From NCBI GenBank assembly GCA_002731275.1, contig PCBK01000169.1, positions 1 through 43,245 on the forward strand: DNA of 43,245 nucleotides, in the 5' to 3' direction. The notes below the pieces were generated by a model, which was given only the letters and a program-made list of their open reading frames with translations, had not been told where the DNA came from and made no database searches. Positions 25,073 through 34,922 of this stretch are shown here, one piece after another. The translations under genes were made by a program, and so were the position numbers. Positions within the stretch are counted from its first letter, which is position 1. Each line of letters opens with the position of its first letter. Source of the DNA: Deltaproteobacteria bacterium (GTDB lineage: Bacteria > Myxococcota_C > UBA6777).

Positions 25073-26308
25073 ATGGATACACGCTCACGAACCCGACACA
25101 ATGTGAAGATTGTTCTCACTACGCTCTGTTTATCACTGGGTCTATTTTCTACGACAGCCACGGCAGAGACGAAGCTTGTGTCCAAGGCAAAAGCTTCAAA
25201 GGAAGCTGTCGATGCTCCGAAAAAAGCGCCGGAGATGCCTGCAACGTCCAAAAAAGACGAGCCCTTCTTCCGCATCCGTGGCTACCTGCAAGTAGGTTAT
25301 CGTTTTACATTTAACAACGATGACGAAGGCGGCTCTCAATCTCGTCCAACACTTTTGCGCTTGGGTGAGTCGGACGGTTTTTACCTCCGCCGCGCACGTG
25401 TCAACTTTCTCGGTGGATACAAAGACTTCAGCATTCGCGTCAGCGCAGAGATGGCCGCAGATAGTGGCGCCTCTTCTTCAGACGTCAGCCCAGCCAATCG
25501 CAGCTTGGGGTTGCGTCTGCGAGATGCCTTCCTAAAATATAAACATAGCAGTGGATTCTACGCTGTGCTGGGTCAAACCAATGTGCCCTTCGGCCTTAAC
25601 GAGGCGCGCTCCAACACAGTCGAACACTTTAACGAGTTTCCACTGATTCTCGGTGGTGAAGACATCGCATTTGGATACCCCGTACAAGGTATCGCACCTC
25701 GACGTGACATCGGCCTCAAGCTCGGCTACGAAAAAGACCTCGGACCTGTTGGCATCTTTGTGAAGGCCATGGTGTACAACGGCAACGGACCAAACGTCTT
25801 CGCGAACGACTCCGATATGCCTGCTGTTGCAGGACGCTTGGGTGTCAACGTCGGAAAACTCTTGCGTGTCGGTGGTAGTGTTCTGTGGAACCCCAGAAGA
25901 GCTGGCGAACCTCCCCAGCTTTACGACGAAACAGATCTGACCTTTGGCGCAGACCTCAGCCTCAATGTCGCAGGCTTCTTCCTCGAAGGTGCGTTCGCGA
26001 TGCAGCAAACTTCCTTCCCAACAACAGGTCAAGAGACCGCAACGGCGTGGGGTTTTCATGCAGATCTGGGTTACAGAATCAAAGGACTTGGCCTCGAACC
26101 TGCCGTTCGATTTGAGATGTTTGATCCATCTGACTTGTTTGATGATGATCAGCTCACCTACATCACGATTGGTGTCAACTGGTACAAAAAAGTCTGGAGA
26201 CACCATGAGCTAGCCGTCCGCTTAAGTTATGTGATCAAGATGGAGCAGGTCGAGACACGACAGCTCCTCAACGATCAGATCAACCTTCGGATTCGCTACA
26301 GACTTTAA
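25073..26308 (+). CDS. Outer-membrane porin, phosphate-selective porin O/P type
   Basis: The 411-residue product has a signal peptide ending STTATA (about 31), a Lys/Ala-rich periplasmic stretch (about 32-62), and a barrel of alternating beta-strands. The FRIRGYLQVGYRFTFN start, GFYLRRARVNFLGGYKDFSIRVSAEM, LRLRDAFLKYK, FYAVLGQTNVPFGLNE and the final INLRIRYRL match the OprO/OprP porin family layout, in which the LRRARV-type segment is common. It should form a channel for small anions or solutes. GAGGAAG precedes the ATG. The PHP lipoprotein gene follows after 23 bp, so the two are probably one transcript. The C-terminus ends in Leu, not the usual Phe. Confidence 0.8.
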   Translation: MDTRSRTRHNVKIVLTTLCLSLGLFSTTATAETKLVSKAKASKEAVDAPKKAPEMPATSKKDEPFFRIRGYLQVGYRFTFNNDDEGGSQSRPTLLRLGESDGFYLRRARVNFLGGYKDFSIRVSAEMAADSGASSSDVSPANRSLGLRLRDAFLKYKHSSGFYAVLGQTNVPFGLNEARSNTVEHFNEFPLILGGEDIAFGYPVQGIAPRRDIGLKLGYEKDLGPVGIFVKAMVYNGNGPNVFANDSDMPAVAGRLGVNVGKLLRVGGSVLWNPRRAGEPPQLYDETDLTFGADLSLNVAGFFLEGAFAMQQTSFPTTGQETATAWGFHADLGYRIKGLGLEPAVRFEMFDPSDLFDDDQLTYITIGVNWYKKVWRHHELAVRLSYVIKMEQVETRQLLNDQINLRIRYRL

Positions 26309-26331
26309 ACAACCTGGAGAGAGCACAACTC

Positions 26332-29300
26332 ATGAAACACACCATACGTCTCTTATTGAGTATGTTGTTTATCGCGCTACTCGGCAGCCCCATTATCATC
26401 TCCTGTGATAGTGGAAAACAGTTTGTCCGAGGTGCCGAAATCAAAGACCGCAGCGCGCTGATCGGTGGCCCAATGGCCCTCGGTAAGATCGGCGACTTCC
26501 TGCTTGAGAACACGCGCATCCGTTCGGTCATCTCAAAACACGGCATCTCCAGCGCATTTGGGATGTACGGTGGAAATCTCGTAGACGCCGACAGAGTTCG
26601 AGGCGGACTCGGCACAGGAAGCAGCCAGGGTGGCCAAGGCTTTGACAGCCTAGTCGAGATGTTCCCCATCTTCTTCCTCGCCGCGGTCGACACCAAAACC
26701 TCCGAGTTGGTCTGTAATGGTCAAAATGATTGCCAGGGCTACGAAGGCAAACCAGCCGTCGTACGAGTCACAGGGAGTGGCGCTTCCTTTATCGGACTGA
26801 CCGAACAAATCAACGACCTTTTGCTCTTTATGAACGGCGCCAACAGGCTGGGATTCGTCCTCGACTACGTCTTACGACCGGGTAAAAACTACGTCGAGCT
26901 CAACGTCACCATCCGCAACGAAGAGGACACAAAGTACCTCTACCAAACCTTTGGCGCGGTTCCCTCTGTTGCAGGTATGATCGGCCTCTTTGGAAAGCGC
27001 AACAAGGTCTTTATCCCAGGTATCGCAGGCTACAATATCCGCTTCTCAATCGAGCATATCTTCGGCAGTGACGCCAAACTCAAAGCACCAGCCATCCCCG
27101 GTCTCGTCGCTGACTTTATCGGCAGCCGCGGTAAAAATGGCGTCTCCTATGGACTCGTCGCCGAACCCTCAAACGACAACTACGTCTACAAATACAAAGA
27201 TGAGTTCGCAAAACTCGACGGCAATGTCCCCATCCACGAAGGTAGTATCCTCGTCCCCCTCGAAGGTAGCTCCATCACAGCCTGCTTTAGCAAGTCCGCG
27301 CCAACCAAGCTCAACCCCAAAGGCGAAGAAGGCAGCACATTCTCCTACAAATTTTATATCGTGATCGGCGATGGTAGCGTCTCCTCCATCAGAGATGCAC
27401 AGCTTGAGATCCACAAACGCCCCAAAGGCCTCGTCTCCGGACAGGTCTTTGAGCAGGACACAGAGGCCACGATCAGCCACGCAAAAGTCGTCGCATACAC
27501 GCGCAATGGAGAAGGAAGCACCCCAGGAAAGCGGGTCATGTACACGGAGTTTGTCACAGATGAGCACGGACGCTTCACGGGCTATATGGAGCCAGGAACT
27601 TACTACCTCCTCGCTCGAAATAACCGACTGACAAGTGAAGAGATCAAGATCATCGTAGAGAAAGACAAAAAACACTTCCAAAAGATCTCCGTCCCCCGCC
27701 CTGGACGGGTCTTGTTCACTGTCCGAGACAGCAAAGGTAACCTGATCCCTGCGAAAGTCACCGCGCTCGCAACAGTCGGCGACTTCGAGAATGGAAAGTG
27801 CACCAAGCAACACCCCGTCTACTGCATGTACGACCCCGCCATCGGTGCTCCCGAAGTCAACACCGACTTTCGCGTTGGACTGACCTGTGAAGACGGTGCC
27901 AAGTGCAACGGACACGTCAACTGCAAGGGAAATGGCGACGAAAAATGTCTCTACAGAATGGCGACAACGACGGAATTCCGAGAAGATTTCTTCGTCTCCA
28001 ACAACGGTCGCGGTGAGCTGCACTTGAGAGCTCTTTCGCCAGGTCGTTCCTACAAACTCGTCGCCTCCAGAGGTATTGAGTACGAAACGGACACCAAAGA
28101 GATCAAGATCAAACCAGGTGAGCTGAAAATCGTCGAATTCAGGCTCATCCACTCCGTCCCAACAAAGGAGATGATCTCCGCAGACTTGCACGTCCACACC
28201 AACCTGAGTCACGACTCGGCGATTTCCGATCGTGATCGTGTCACCTCCTTCGCCGCAGAAGGTGTCGATTTCTTCGTCACCACAGATCACAACCGCATCA
28301 GGGATATGCAACCTGTCGTCGAGGTCCTCGGACTTGAACGATGGCTCAAAACGATGATCGGCATCGAGCTTACGACCTTCGACATGGGTCACTTCAACGC
28401 CTTTCCACTGCGTCTTGATCTCCTGAAGTTTAACGGTGGTGCCCCCAGTTGGTTTAGGCAGGACGGTGCAGATGCACGCTACACAAGCAACGAAGCCTTC
28501 CCGCCAGGTGAAAAAGATAGACCCCTCGAAGGCTTACGGAAAGGCATCACGCCGACAGAGATGTTTAACTCGATGCGCAAGCTCGGAAAAATCTCACCAG
28601 AACAAACGATCATCCAGATCAACCACCCAAGGGACTCGATCTTCGGATATTTTAATACATACAACCTCTCTGGTGATACGTCGCTTCCGGTGTATACGTC
28701 CGGTCTGACATCCCCCAACTTGCGCACGTATGACATCGATAAATACGATAACTCTTTTGACGCGATCGAAGTCTACAACGGCAAGCGGCTTGATCTGATC
28801 TGGCACTGGCGTATCCCACCGGGGATCACCGTGCCCAGTGGATATGGTGGAAAAGTTGGCACGATCATTCGTACGGAGAATGAAGGACGTGGCAACGTCG
28901 CAGTCCCCGGTGGAGGGAGTGACTGGTTCAACATGCTGAACCTTGGATACACTTACACAGCGACCGCAAACTCCGACACACACGACCTCGGTCACGAAGC
29001 AGGAGTACCAAGAAACTACCTGTTAACAGGGTTCGATCATCCCCAAAAACTGACCAACGCTGCATTGGTTGATATCATCCGTAAAAATAAACTCTTTTTG
29101 ACAAACGGACCGATTCTTTACCTGACCGCAGGGACATCAGCAGACGGTCCATTCTCCACAAACATCGGTGAAACACTCAAGGTCGCGCAGGGCAAAGTGT
29201 ACTTCAACCTGAAGGTGTTGGCTGCGTCATGGGTCGATGTCTCCGAGATCATCGTCTATAAAAACGGTCGCGTCGTCCGAACGATCGCGGTAGATGAGAC

Positions 29301-30249
29301 GACGGACATCGAGCGTTTCAACAAAACACTCCCATTTGACGTCGACGCAGACGCCTGGTTTGTTTTCACAGTCAAAGGGAAGAAGGACCTGTGGCCTGTG
29401 TTCAGAGCCGATGAGATCGAACCTTTCCAGATTGGTCAGGCCGTCTCCTTGATCCAGGAGACCCTGCTCGCCAATCTCCCCATCTCCATTTCGTTTAGCG
29501 ATTCAGCTTGTTTGCTCCCGGCGCTCGCCCAAGGGATTCGCCCCTACGCGATCACAAACCCCATTTGGGTCGATGTTGACGGTGATGGGAAATACACACC
29601 CAACGCGTGTAAAACATTTGGAGAGCGTGGTGTCCGCTGCTATCCCAAAAACGCGTCCTGCTCCAAAGGCCTCTGCGTCGAGAAGAAAACCCCCGCTTGC
29701 ACCGAAGACAAAGATTGTGGGAACCTCGGACAATGTGTCGACGGAGGCTGTGTTGTTGACCCCTGTAAAGGGATCACCTGTGCGAAAGCCTTTTTGGCCT
29801 GTGACAACACCAAACCATGTCCAAATGATCAATGCGCTGCAGATGCCAAAACCTGTTCAGATGGGACCTCTTGCAAAGCGGACAGCGATTGTACAGGCAA
29901 AGGCGACGGGCTATGCAGATATTGCGCTTGCCCCCCCGCTCGCAAAGCATGTAAAGGAGATGGTGCACCGTGTAACGCCGACAGCGATTGTGGCAAAAAT
30001 GGCAAGTGCGAGACCGCAAGATACTGCTTCCCAACATCTTGTGCGCTCGGGTATTGTGAGCCCACCTTCCCTGTTTGTAGCGAAGATCAGGTGCAAAAAA
30101 GCAATCACCTCTTCCTTCGTACAGGAAAAACCAACAAACTGGAGACGCTACTCAAAGAGCACTCCCCCAACCAAAAAATCGAACCTGTTGATAAATACAC
30201 CATCAACAAAGTGAAGTCGTACTTTTTGTACTTTGACCACAAGCACTGA
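26332..30249 (+). CDS. Giant lipoprotein with carboxypeptidase-regulatory-like and PHP metallohydrolase (CehA-like) domains and Cys-rich tail
   Basis: The 1305-residue product starts with a lipoprotein signal (SPIIISC, Cys25). Residues about 26-360 form a beta-rich domain I do not recognise. About 367-610 contain carboxypeptidase-regulatory-like/Ig-like segments (GLVSGQVFEQD, GRFTGYMEPGTYYLLAR). A PHP-type metallohydrolase follows: ADLHVHTNLSHDS (about 616-628), FFVTTDHNRI (about 648), GIELTTF, QINHPR (about 762) and NSDTHDLGHE (about 881), giving the His/Asp/Glu metal ligands seen in CehA/McbA-type hydrolases. FLTNGPIL closes the domain. About 1099-1245 is Cys-rich with C-x-x-D-x-D-C units. 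It follows the porin gene by 23 bp. Substrate unknown; an extracytoplasmic phosphoesterase or esterase is inferred. Confidence 0.75.
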   Translation: MKHTIRLLLSMLFIALLGSPIIISCDSGKQFVRGAEIKDRSALIGGPMALGKIGDFLLENTRIRSVISKHGISSAFGMYGGNLVDADRVRGGLGTGSSQGGQGFDSLVEMFPIFFLAAVDTKTSELVCNGQNDCQGYEGKPAVVRVTGSGASFIGLTEQINDLLLFMNGANRLGFVLDYVLRPGKNYVELNVTIRNEEDTKYLYQTFGAVPSVAGMIGLFGKRNKVFIPGIAGYNIRFSIEHIFGSDAKLKAPAIPGLVADFIGSRGKNGVSYGLVAEPSNDNYVYKYKDEFAKLDGNVPIHEGSILVPLEGSSITACFSKSAPTKLNPKGEEGSTFSYKFYIVIGDGSVSSIRDAQLEIHKRPKGLVSGQVFEQDTEATISHAKVVAYTRNGEGSTPGKRVMYTEFVTDEHGRFTGYMEPGTYYLLARNNRLTSEEIKIIVEKDKKHFQKISVPRPGRVLFTVRDSKGNLIPAKVTALATVGDFENGKCTKQHPVYCMYDPAIGAPEVNTDFRVGLTCEDGAKCNGHVNCKGNGDEKCLYRMATTTEFREDFFVSNNGRGELHLRALSPGRSYKLVASRGIEYETDTKEIKIKPGELKIVEFRLIHSVPTKEMISADLHVHTNLSHDSAISDRDRVTSFAAEGVDFFVTTDHNRIRDMQPVVEVLGLERWLKTMIGIELTTFDMGHFNAFPLRLDLLKFNGGAPSWFRQDGADARYTSNEAFPPGEKDRPLEGLRKGITPTEMFNSMRKLGKISPEQTIIQINHPRDSIFGYFNTYNLSGDTSLPVYTSGLTSPNLRTYDIDKYDNSFDAIEVYNGKRLDLIWHWRIPPGITVPSGYGGKVGTIIRTENEGRGNVAVPGGGSDWFNMLNLGYTYTATANSDTHDLGHEAGVPRNYLLTGFDHPQKLTNAALVDIIRKNKLFLTNGPILYLTAGTSADGPFSTNIGETLKVAQGKVYFNLKVLAASWVDVSEIIVYKNGRVVRTIAVDETTDIERFNKTLPFDVDADAWFVFTVKGKKDLWPVFRADEIEPFQIGQAVSLIQETLLANLPISISFSDSACLLPALAQGIRPYAITNPIWVDVDGDGKYTPNACKTFGERGVRCYPKNASCSKGLCVEKKTPACTEDKDCGNLGQCVDGGCVVDPCKGITCAKAFLACDNTKPCPNDQCAADAKTCSDGTSCKADSDCTGKGDGLCRYCACPPARKACKGDGAPCNADSDCGKNGKCETARYCFPTSCALGYCEPTFPVCSEDQVQKSNHLFLRTGKTNKLETLLKEHSPNQKIEPVDKYTINKVKSYFLYFDHKH

Positions 30250-30453
30250 TCACCCCCCTCCCTTAGCTTCCTCGACTCCTTTTTTTTCTTCCAAAAGCCC
30301 TCACCTAAAACTATGAATTTACCGGAAAAATCGAGAAGGGAGAATTACGTTCGCAAAAAACATTGAAGAACTCATGGGGCGTTCTTTACAGGATGATGAT
30401 AGTCATGTAACATTCATGGCGTTTCGAAAGGTTTGGCTTTTGGCGAGGAAAGT
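30250..30453. other. Intergenic region before the kinase cluster
   Basis: About 200 bp without a supported gene. A T-run (about 30281-30289) follows the PHP lipoprotein but I see no convincing stem before it. GAGGAA just ahead of 30454 fixes the first kinase start at that ATG; an in-frame TTG at 30433 has no comparable site. Confidence 0.45.
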
Positions 30454-33132
30454 ATGGCAAGGACGTCGATAGGCGCATCTTTGGTTCAACAAGGATACAT
30501 TAAAATAGGACAGCTCCAGTCTGCCAAGCAATTGCAGCAGCGTCACGGCGGACGTCTAGGCGAAATTTTGATCGGGATGGGTGCGCTCACGGAAGATCAA
30601 TTCCAGCGCTTCCTTGCAAACCGTTATCAATTCGGATATTTCGACTCAGATCAGCTCCTGACGCTCAACATCAAAGACGACCTCCTCGATGTCTTCTCCT
30701 ACGAAAAAGCGCTCAATCAGCTCGCGCTCCCCGTCAAAAAAGGCTCCAACGGTGGTGTCCTAGAAGTCATCACACTCGCCCCCCTCTCAGACGAAGTTGT
30801 GGACTCGCTCCTCCAACTTACACAGCAAAAGAAAATCCAATACCACCTCGCGACAAGACACAACTTGTTGCAGGCCATCCGTTATCATTACGGCCAATTT
30901 TTGCGCCGGACTGCAGATAATGAACCCTTCCCAGGACTCTCCGAAGACGACGCTCTCGAACTATCGAGCGAAGGGTTACAGAAGAAAAAGAAATCATCTC
31001 ACAGCCTGATCGCCTTACGCAGAGAAGGTTTTTGCCCCTCTTGTGGGTTTCCCTACGATCCCGGCTCCGCTTTTTGCCCCAAATGTGGACAGGCCCTCAA
31101 TAAAGAAGGCGATCCGCTCCTCGGACAAATCCTCGAAAATAAATTCCAACTCGTCAAACAAATTGGCGAAGGTGGAATGGGCCTGATCTACGAAGGTGTC
31201 CAACTCGATACCAACCAACCTGTCGCGCTCAAATTGCTCCGCAACCAGTTTAAGGTCGATGAACAAGCTGTACAGCGATTCTCCAATGAAGTTGAGATCC
31301 TGCGCAGACTTGACCACCCTAATATCCTTCAGGTACACGAGTTTGTCTACGAAGAACGAACTGGCTTCGTCCTCGTCATGGAGCTGCTCGAAGGTTGCAA
31401 CCTCGAAGAGTATATCGACGCACATCAGGAAGTTCTCAGTAACGAACAACTCGCGATGATCTTCTCCAAAGTGTGTGATGGTATGGAACACGCACACCAG
31501 ATGGGCATCATCCACAGAGATCTCAAACCTGAGAACATCTTCCTTGTCGGTGGCCCAAGCCATATCGAGGAGATCAAGCTCCTCGACTTTGGTGTCGCCA
31601 AAATGACAGAGAGCGCAACACAAGGCCTCACACAAGCCGGTATTATCCTCGGGACACCCCGGTACTTCTCGCCCGAACAGGCGATGAGCCGACCGATCGA
31701 TTATCGCTCTGACATCTACTCTCTTGGGGTCATCTTCTTTGAGATCCTCACACGCACAGAGCTCTTCCAGGCCGAAAACCCATACGAATATTTGATGCGC
31801 CACGTCTACACGGCACCGACGCCGATCACGGTGGCCCGCCCTGACCTCACATTCCCCCAAGGTCTCGAAAGCTTTTTGCTCAAAAGCCTCGACAAAAACC
31901 CGGACAATCGCCCCACCTCCATGAGGGCATTCAAAAATATTCTGCTGAGTATTTTCGACGATGGCTCTGAGTTCTTTAAGGAAATCATCACCATCCCAAG
32001 CTCCCATCAATCGAGTGAGTTTGACTCCCCCCCCACATTGCTCGATGCGCAAGAACAACAACCCAACACACCATCCCCTATAAGTTCTTCTTACGCAGAC
32101 AATGCTGCGGCTAAGTCGCTCAGTACACAGCAATACACTCCCGACTACGATCTTGATGATGATGATTCTCCCACTCGACTTGATTTCTTTTTGCAAGAAC
32201 AAGAAGACTTCTCAAGTGAGTTGACAGACGATCAATTCGATGACGAAGATGATTCTCCCACAATGCTCGACATGTGGGCCGAACCCAAAGCCTCTGCGGC
32301 CGCATCAACACCCAGTATCGAGCCTCCTCCCCCCACAGCGCTCGATCCGTTTATTGGCACTCCCGAAGACTTGAGTGACCCACCACCCCAATCCTCTGCC
32401 CCAAAACCCATGCTTACAGCAGAGGAAGTTGAGGAGCGATTGGAGAGGCTCAAAAAACAGGTCCCCACATCTCGCCCTCCCGCCTCGAATCCACCACCAA
32501 TCCGAAATACACCGCCAAGCCGTGCAACGGGAAGTTATGCGCGTCCAGCGTCAGGTTCAAGTGGCTCATCGATTCCCAATTTATCGGCTGTAAAAGCCAT
32601 CCCAACACATCGCTCAGATCCATCGCTGCCCAAAATCACGGGAATTCCCGTCGTCGAGGCAGTCAAAGAACCACCTGTCCCTGTCACAAGCGTCCCTGTA
32701 GGCGAAACGCTCAAAGAGCCTCCAGTCCTGATGGGTAGCCAATTTGAGCAGGCAAACCGCGTCGCGCTCCAACCCAGCCCCGATCGCTCCCCACTGTTGA
32801 CAAGAGCTATCGGCACAGAGAGTACGAAAAAACCGAACAACGCGCGCCCTGTTCATCTTCCACCACAGCCTCCCCCCTCTGCGCGCTCGATCAACAAACC
32901 ACAGATCCGCACCGCGCTCAAAAGCCCACTCGATGCTCCTCAACCCAAAAACAACACCGTTTTGTGGATTGTGCTTTTGTTGATCTTGCTTTTACTGAGT
33001 GGCGCGGGTTTTTACTTCTACACCAATAAACAACCCAAAGCCCAAGAAAAAGAGAGCCTTCACACGCCTCTGAACACACGCTACGCAGAGCGTCCAAAGC
33101 CATCGCCTCCCCACAACCCCTCGACTTGTTGA
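30454..33132 (+). CDS. Ser/Thr kinase with N-terminal T2SSE_N/MshEN domain, zinc ribbon and C-terminal membrane helix
   Basis: The 892-residue protein begins with a complete T2SSE_N (GspE/PilB N-terminal, MshEN) domain at about 5-148, including GGRLGEILIGMGALTEDQF (32-50) and the second half LATRHNLLQAIRYHYG. A zinc ribbon follows (C194, C197, C208, C211). The Hanks-type kinase (about 230-500) is complete: GEGGMG (238-243), K260, HRDLKPEN (D356), DFG (D378), SPEQ. The long P/S/T-rich linker has four PTxLD motifs (T528, T574, T603, T628) in acidic surroundings. One membrane helix (about 835-856) and a short tail end it. MshEN domains in some ATPases bind c-di-GMP; here only the second RLG-type half motif is well kept, so binding is possible but unproved. 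First of three paralogous kinase genes, 9 bp from the next. Confidence 0.85.
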   Translation: MARTSIGASLVQQGYIKIGQLQSAKQLQQRHGGRLGEILIGMGALTEDQFQRFLANRYQFGYFDSDQLLTLNIKDDLLDVFSYEKALNQLALPVKKGSNGGVLEVITLAPLSDEVVDSLLQLTQQKKIQYHLATRHNLLQAIRYHYGQFLRRTADNEPFPGLSEDDALELSSEGLQKKKKSSHSLIALRREGFCPSCGFPYDPGSAFCPKCGQALNKEGDPLLGQILENKFQLVKQIGEGGMGLIYEGVQLDTNQPVALKLLRNQFKVDEQAVQRFSNEVEILRRLDHPNILQVHEFVYEERTGFVLVMELLEGCNLEEYIDAHQEVLSNEQLAMIFSKVCDGMEHAHQMGIIHRDLKPENIFLVGGPSHIEEIKLLDFGVAKMTESATQGLTQAGIILGTPRYFSPEQAMSRPIDYRSDIYSLGVIFFEILTRTELFQAENPYEYLMRHVYTAPTPITVARPDLTFPQGLESFLLKSLDKNPDNRPTSMRAFKNILLSIFDDGSEFFKEIITIPSSHQSSEFDSPPTLLDAQEQQPNTPSPISSSYADNAAAKSLSTQQYTPDYDLDDDDSPTRLDFFLQEQEDFSSELTDDQFDDEDDSPTMLDMWAEPKASAAASTPSIEPPPPTALDPFIGTPEDLSDPPPQSSAPKPMLTAEEVEERLERLKKQVPTSRPPASNPPPIRNTPPSRATGSYARPASGSSGSSIPNLSAVKAIPTHRSDPSLPKITGIPVVEAVKEPPVPVTSVPVGETLKEPPVLMGSQFEQANRVALQPSPDRSPLLTRAIGTESTKKPNNARPVHLPPQPPPSARSINKPQIRTALKSPLDAPQPKNNTVLWIVLLLILLLLSGAGFYFYTNKQPKAQEKESLHTPLNTRYAERPKPSPPHNPSTC

Positions 33133-33141
33133 GGGAAAAGA

Positions 33142-34827
33142 ATGCACCAAGCCGAACACTGCCCTTCATGTCAACAACGAGTCGCTGCAAATCACCCCAT
33201 TTGCCATTCGTGCGGGTATCTGCTCTCCAAACCCGATGATCCCTTTATTGGAACAATCCTCGCGGACAAATGGAAACTGCTACAGCAGCTTGGTGAAGGA
33301 GGGATGGGGCTTATCTACAAAGGCCTGAACACCCAAACGCAAGAAGTCGTCGCGATCAAGCTCCTTCGTACACAACTCAACCTCGACGAAAAAGCCATTC
33401 AGCGCTTCTACCACGAAGCACAACTGATGAATCGAATGCAACACCCCAATATCATTCATCTTCATGAGTTTGGTTTTGAGGAGAAGCTCGGGTTTTATCT
33501 CGCGATGGAGTACCTCGAAGGGTGCAGTCTGGAAGAATACATTGGGACCTTTGGTATCGAACTCTCAAGTGATAAGATCACAGAGTTGTTTGCCCAAGTT
33601 TGCGATGCACTCGAACACACACATAAACAAGATATCATCCACAGGGATATCAAACCGGACAACATTTTTCTCGTCGGTGGTCCCGAAAAATTCGATGACA
33701 TCAGGTTACTCGACTTTGGGATCGCGAAGCTCCAAAAAGAGAACATCACAAAACTCACCCAAACAGGTATGCTGCTCGGAACCCCCCGCTATGTCTCCCC
33801 CGAGCAAGTACTCAACAGACAACTGACCCCTCGCACAGACATCTACTCCCTTGGGATCATTCTCTTTGAATTACTTACAGGTGAAGATCTCTTCGAAGCC
33901 GAATCAGCTTACGAATACCTGATGAGACATGTCAGCGGTACCCGGCGAAGAATCGAGCAAGTCCGTCCTGATAAGACCTTCCCCAAAGGCCTCTCCGAGC
34001 TTGTCGAGCAATCTATCTCTCAAACCCCCGAAGATCGTCCGGCCTCGATGAGAGCATTCCAAGATCAACTGCTCGACATCATGGCGGAGACATACCCTCG
34101 ACTTGTCCGCGACTTACGCCACCGGTTCAAAAAGTATTCGACCACAGGCGCGTATATGCTCAAGGGAGAAGGCGAGGTTCCTCGCTCTGTCGCAACCCCT
34201 TCCCCCAAAGAGATCAAACGATCACAATCATTTCTCGCTGGTGTCGTTAAAAAGAAATCAAAACAAACAGGTGGTCTACAAAAACCTGCCAAGATCAAAA
34301 AGCGAGAGCGGACCTTCGAAGCTGCGCCTTGGACGCTCTGGGAAGATGGCGAACAGGCAACTCCCCCAACAACACCCGCGAGTATGCAACCTGCGCTTCC
34401 AAGGTCTCCATCTCCAGCGGCAGCCAAACAACCACAAAAAAGCCCACAGAAGGTCAACTTTGGGCAAAAAAAACAAGTCCCCCACAGGCCGAGAAAACGT
34501 ATTGGAGGTGCACTTCATACAAGTGTCCTCAAACGTCAACAACGCTGGCAGTGGCTCAAGAGAGGGATCTTTGGAGTGCTCTTGCTTGGTGTGTTGGCCT
34601 TTTCGTGGTTTGCCTACCAACATCAATGGCACAGTCGCTATCTTCTCTTGGGAACACAATACATCGAAGGGCTTATGGCACCGACACCAGAGGCGAAGTC
34701 CATTCGACGCTCAAAGCGAGCATGGAGACGTCTTCGCAGGCTCTCGTTCCGCGCACCGCGCAAGCAAACAAACAAACGACGAAGAAAAAAACGCATCGTT
34801 CGCAAAAGGACACGAAAACGTCGCTAA
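33142..34827 (+). CDS. Ser/Thr kinase with N-terminal zinc ribbon, membrane helix and very basic tail
   Basis: The 561-residue protein is a paralogue of its neighbours without the MshEN domain. It starts directly with a zinc ribbon (C7, C10, C21, C24), then a complete kinase (about 43-312): GEGGMG, K73, HRDIKPDN (D169), DFG (D191), GTPRYVSPEQ. A basic, P/S-rich linker leads to one membrane helix (about 475-491). The C-terminal 70 residues are very Arg/Lys-rich and finish with runs such as RRRKKRIVRKRTRKRR. With a cytoplasmic kinase, one helix would put this tail outside the inner membrane, against the positive-inside rule. GAGGG overlaps the end of the preceding gene, and the 9-bp gap implies cotranscription. 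The tail might bind anionic wall or lipid polymers; that is inference. Confidence 0.85.
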   Translation: MHQAEHCPSCQQRVAANHPICHSCGYLLSKPDDPFIGTILADKWKLLQQLGEGGMGLIYKGLNTQTQEVVAIKLLRTQLNLDEKAIQRFYHEAQLMNRMQHPNIIHLHEFGFEEKLGFYLAMEYLEGCSLEEYIGTFGIELSSDKITELFAQVCDALEHTHKQDIIHRDIKPDNIFLVGGPEKFDDIRLLDFGIAKLQKENITKLTQTGMLLGTPRYVSPEQVLNRQLTPRTDIYSLGIILFELLTGEDLFEAESAYEYLMRHVSGTRRRIEQVRPDKTFPKGLSELVEQSISQTPEDRPASMRAFQDQLLDIMAETYPRLVRDLRHRFKKYSTTGAYMLKGEGEVPRSVATPSPKEIKRSQSFLAGVVKKKSKQTGGLQKPAKIKKRERTFEAAPWTLWEDGEQATPPTTPASMQPALPRSPSPAAAKQPQKSPQKVNFGQKKQVPHRPRKRIGGALHTSVLKRQQRWQWLKRGIFGVLLLGVLAFSWFAYQHQWHSRYLLLGTQYIEGLMAPTPEAKSIRRSKRAWRRLRRLSFRAPRKQTNKRRRKKRIVRKRTRKRR

Positions 34828-34922
34828 ACTTCATGGAAAGTTCGCCGTCTCGTATACACATGGGTACAAAATGTCTGCTTTGCACAATCATCACTTGCTT
34901 CACATAATGAAAGGCACCTGAC

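Noticed and set aside
27169-28392. 407-codon minus-strand frame opposite the PHP lipoprotein gene
   Set aside because: The plus-strand frame carries clear PHP motifs and a signal sequence. The minus-strand frame has none and arises from codon bias.
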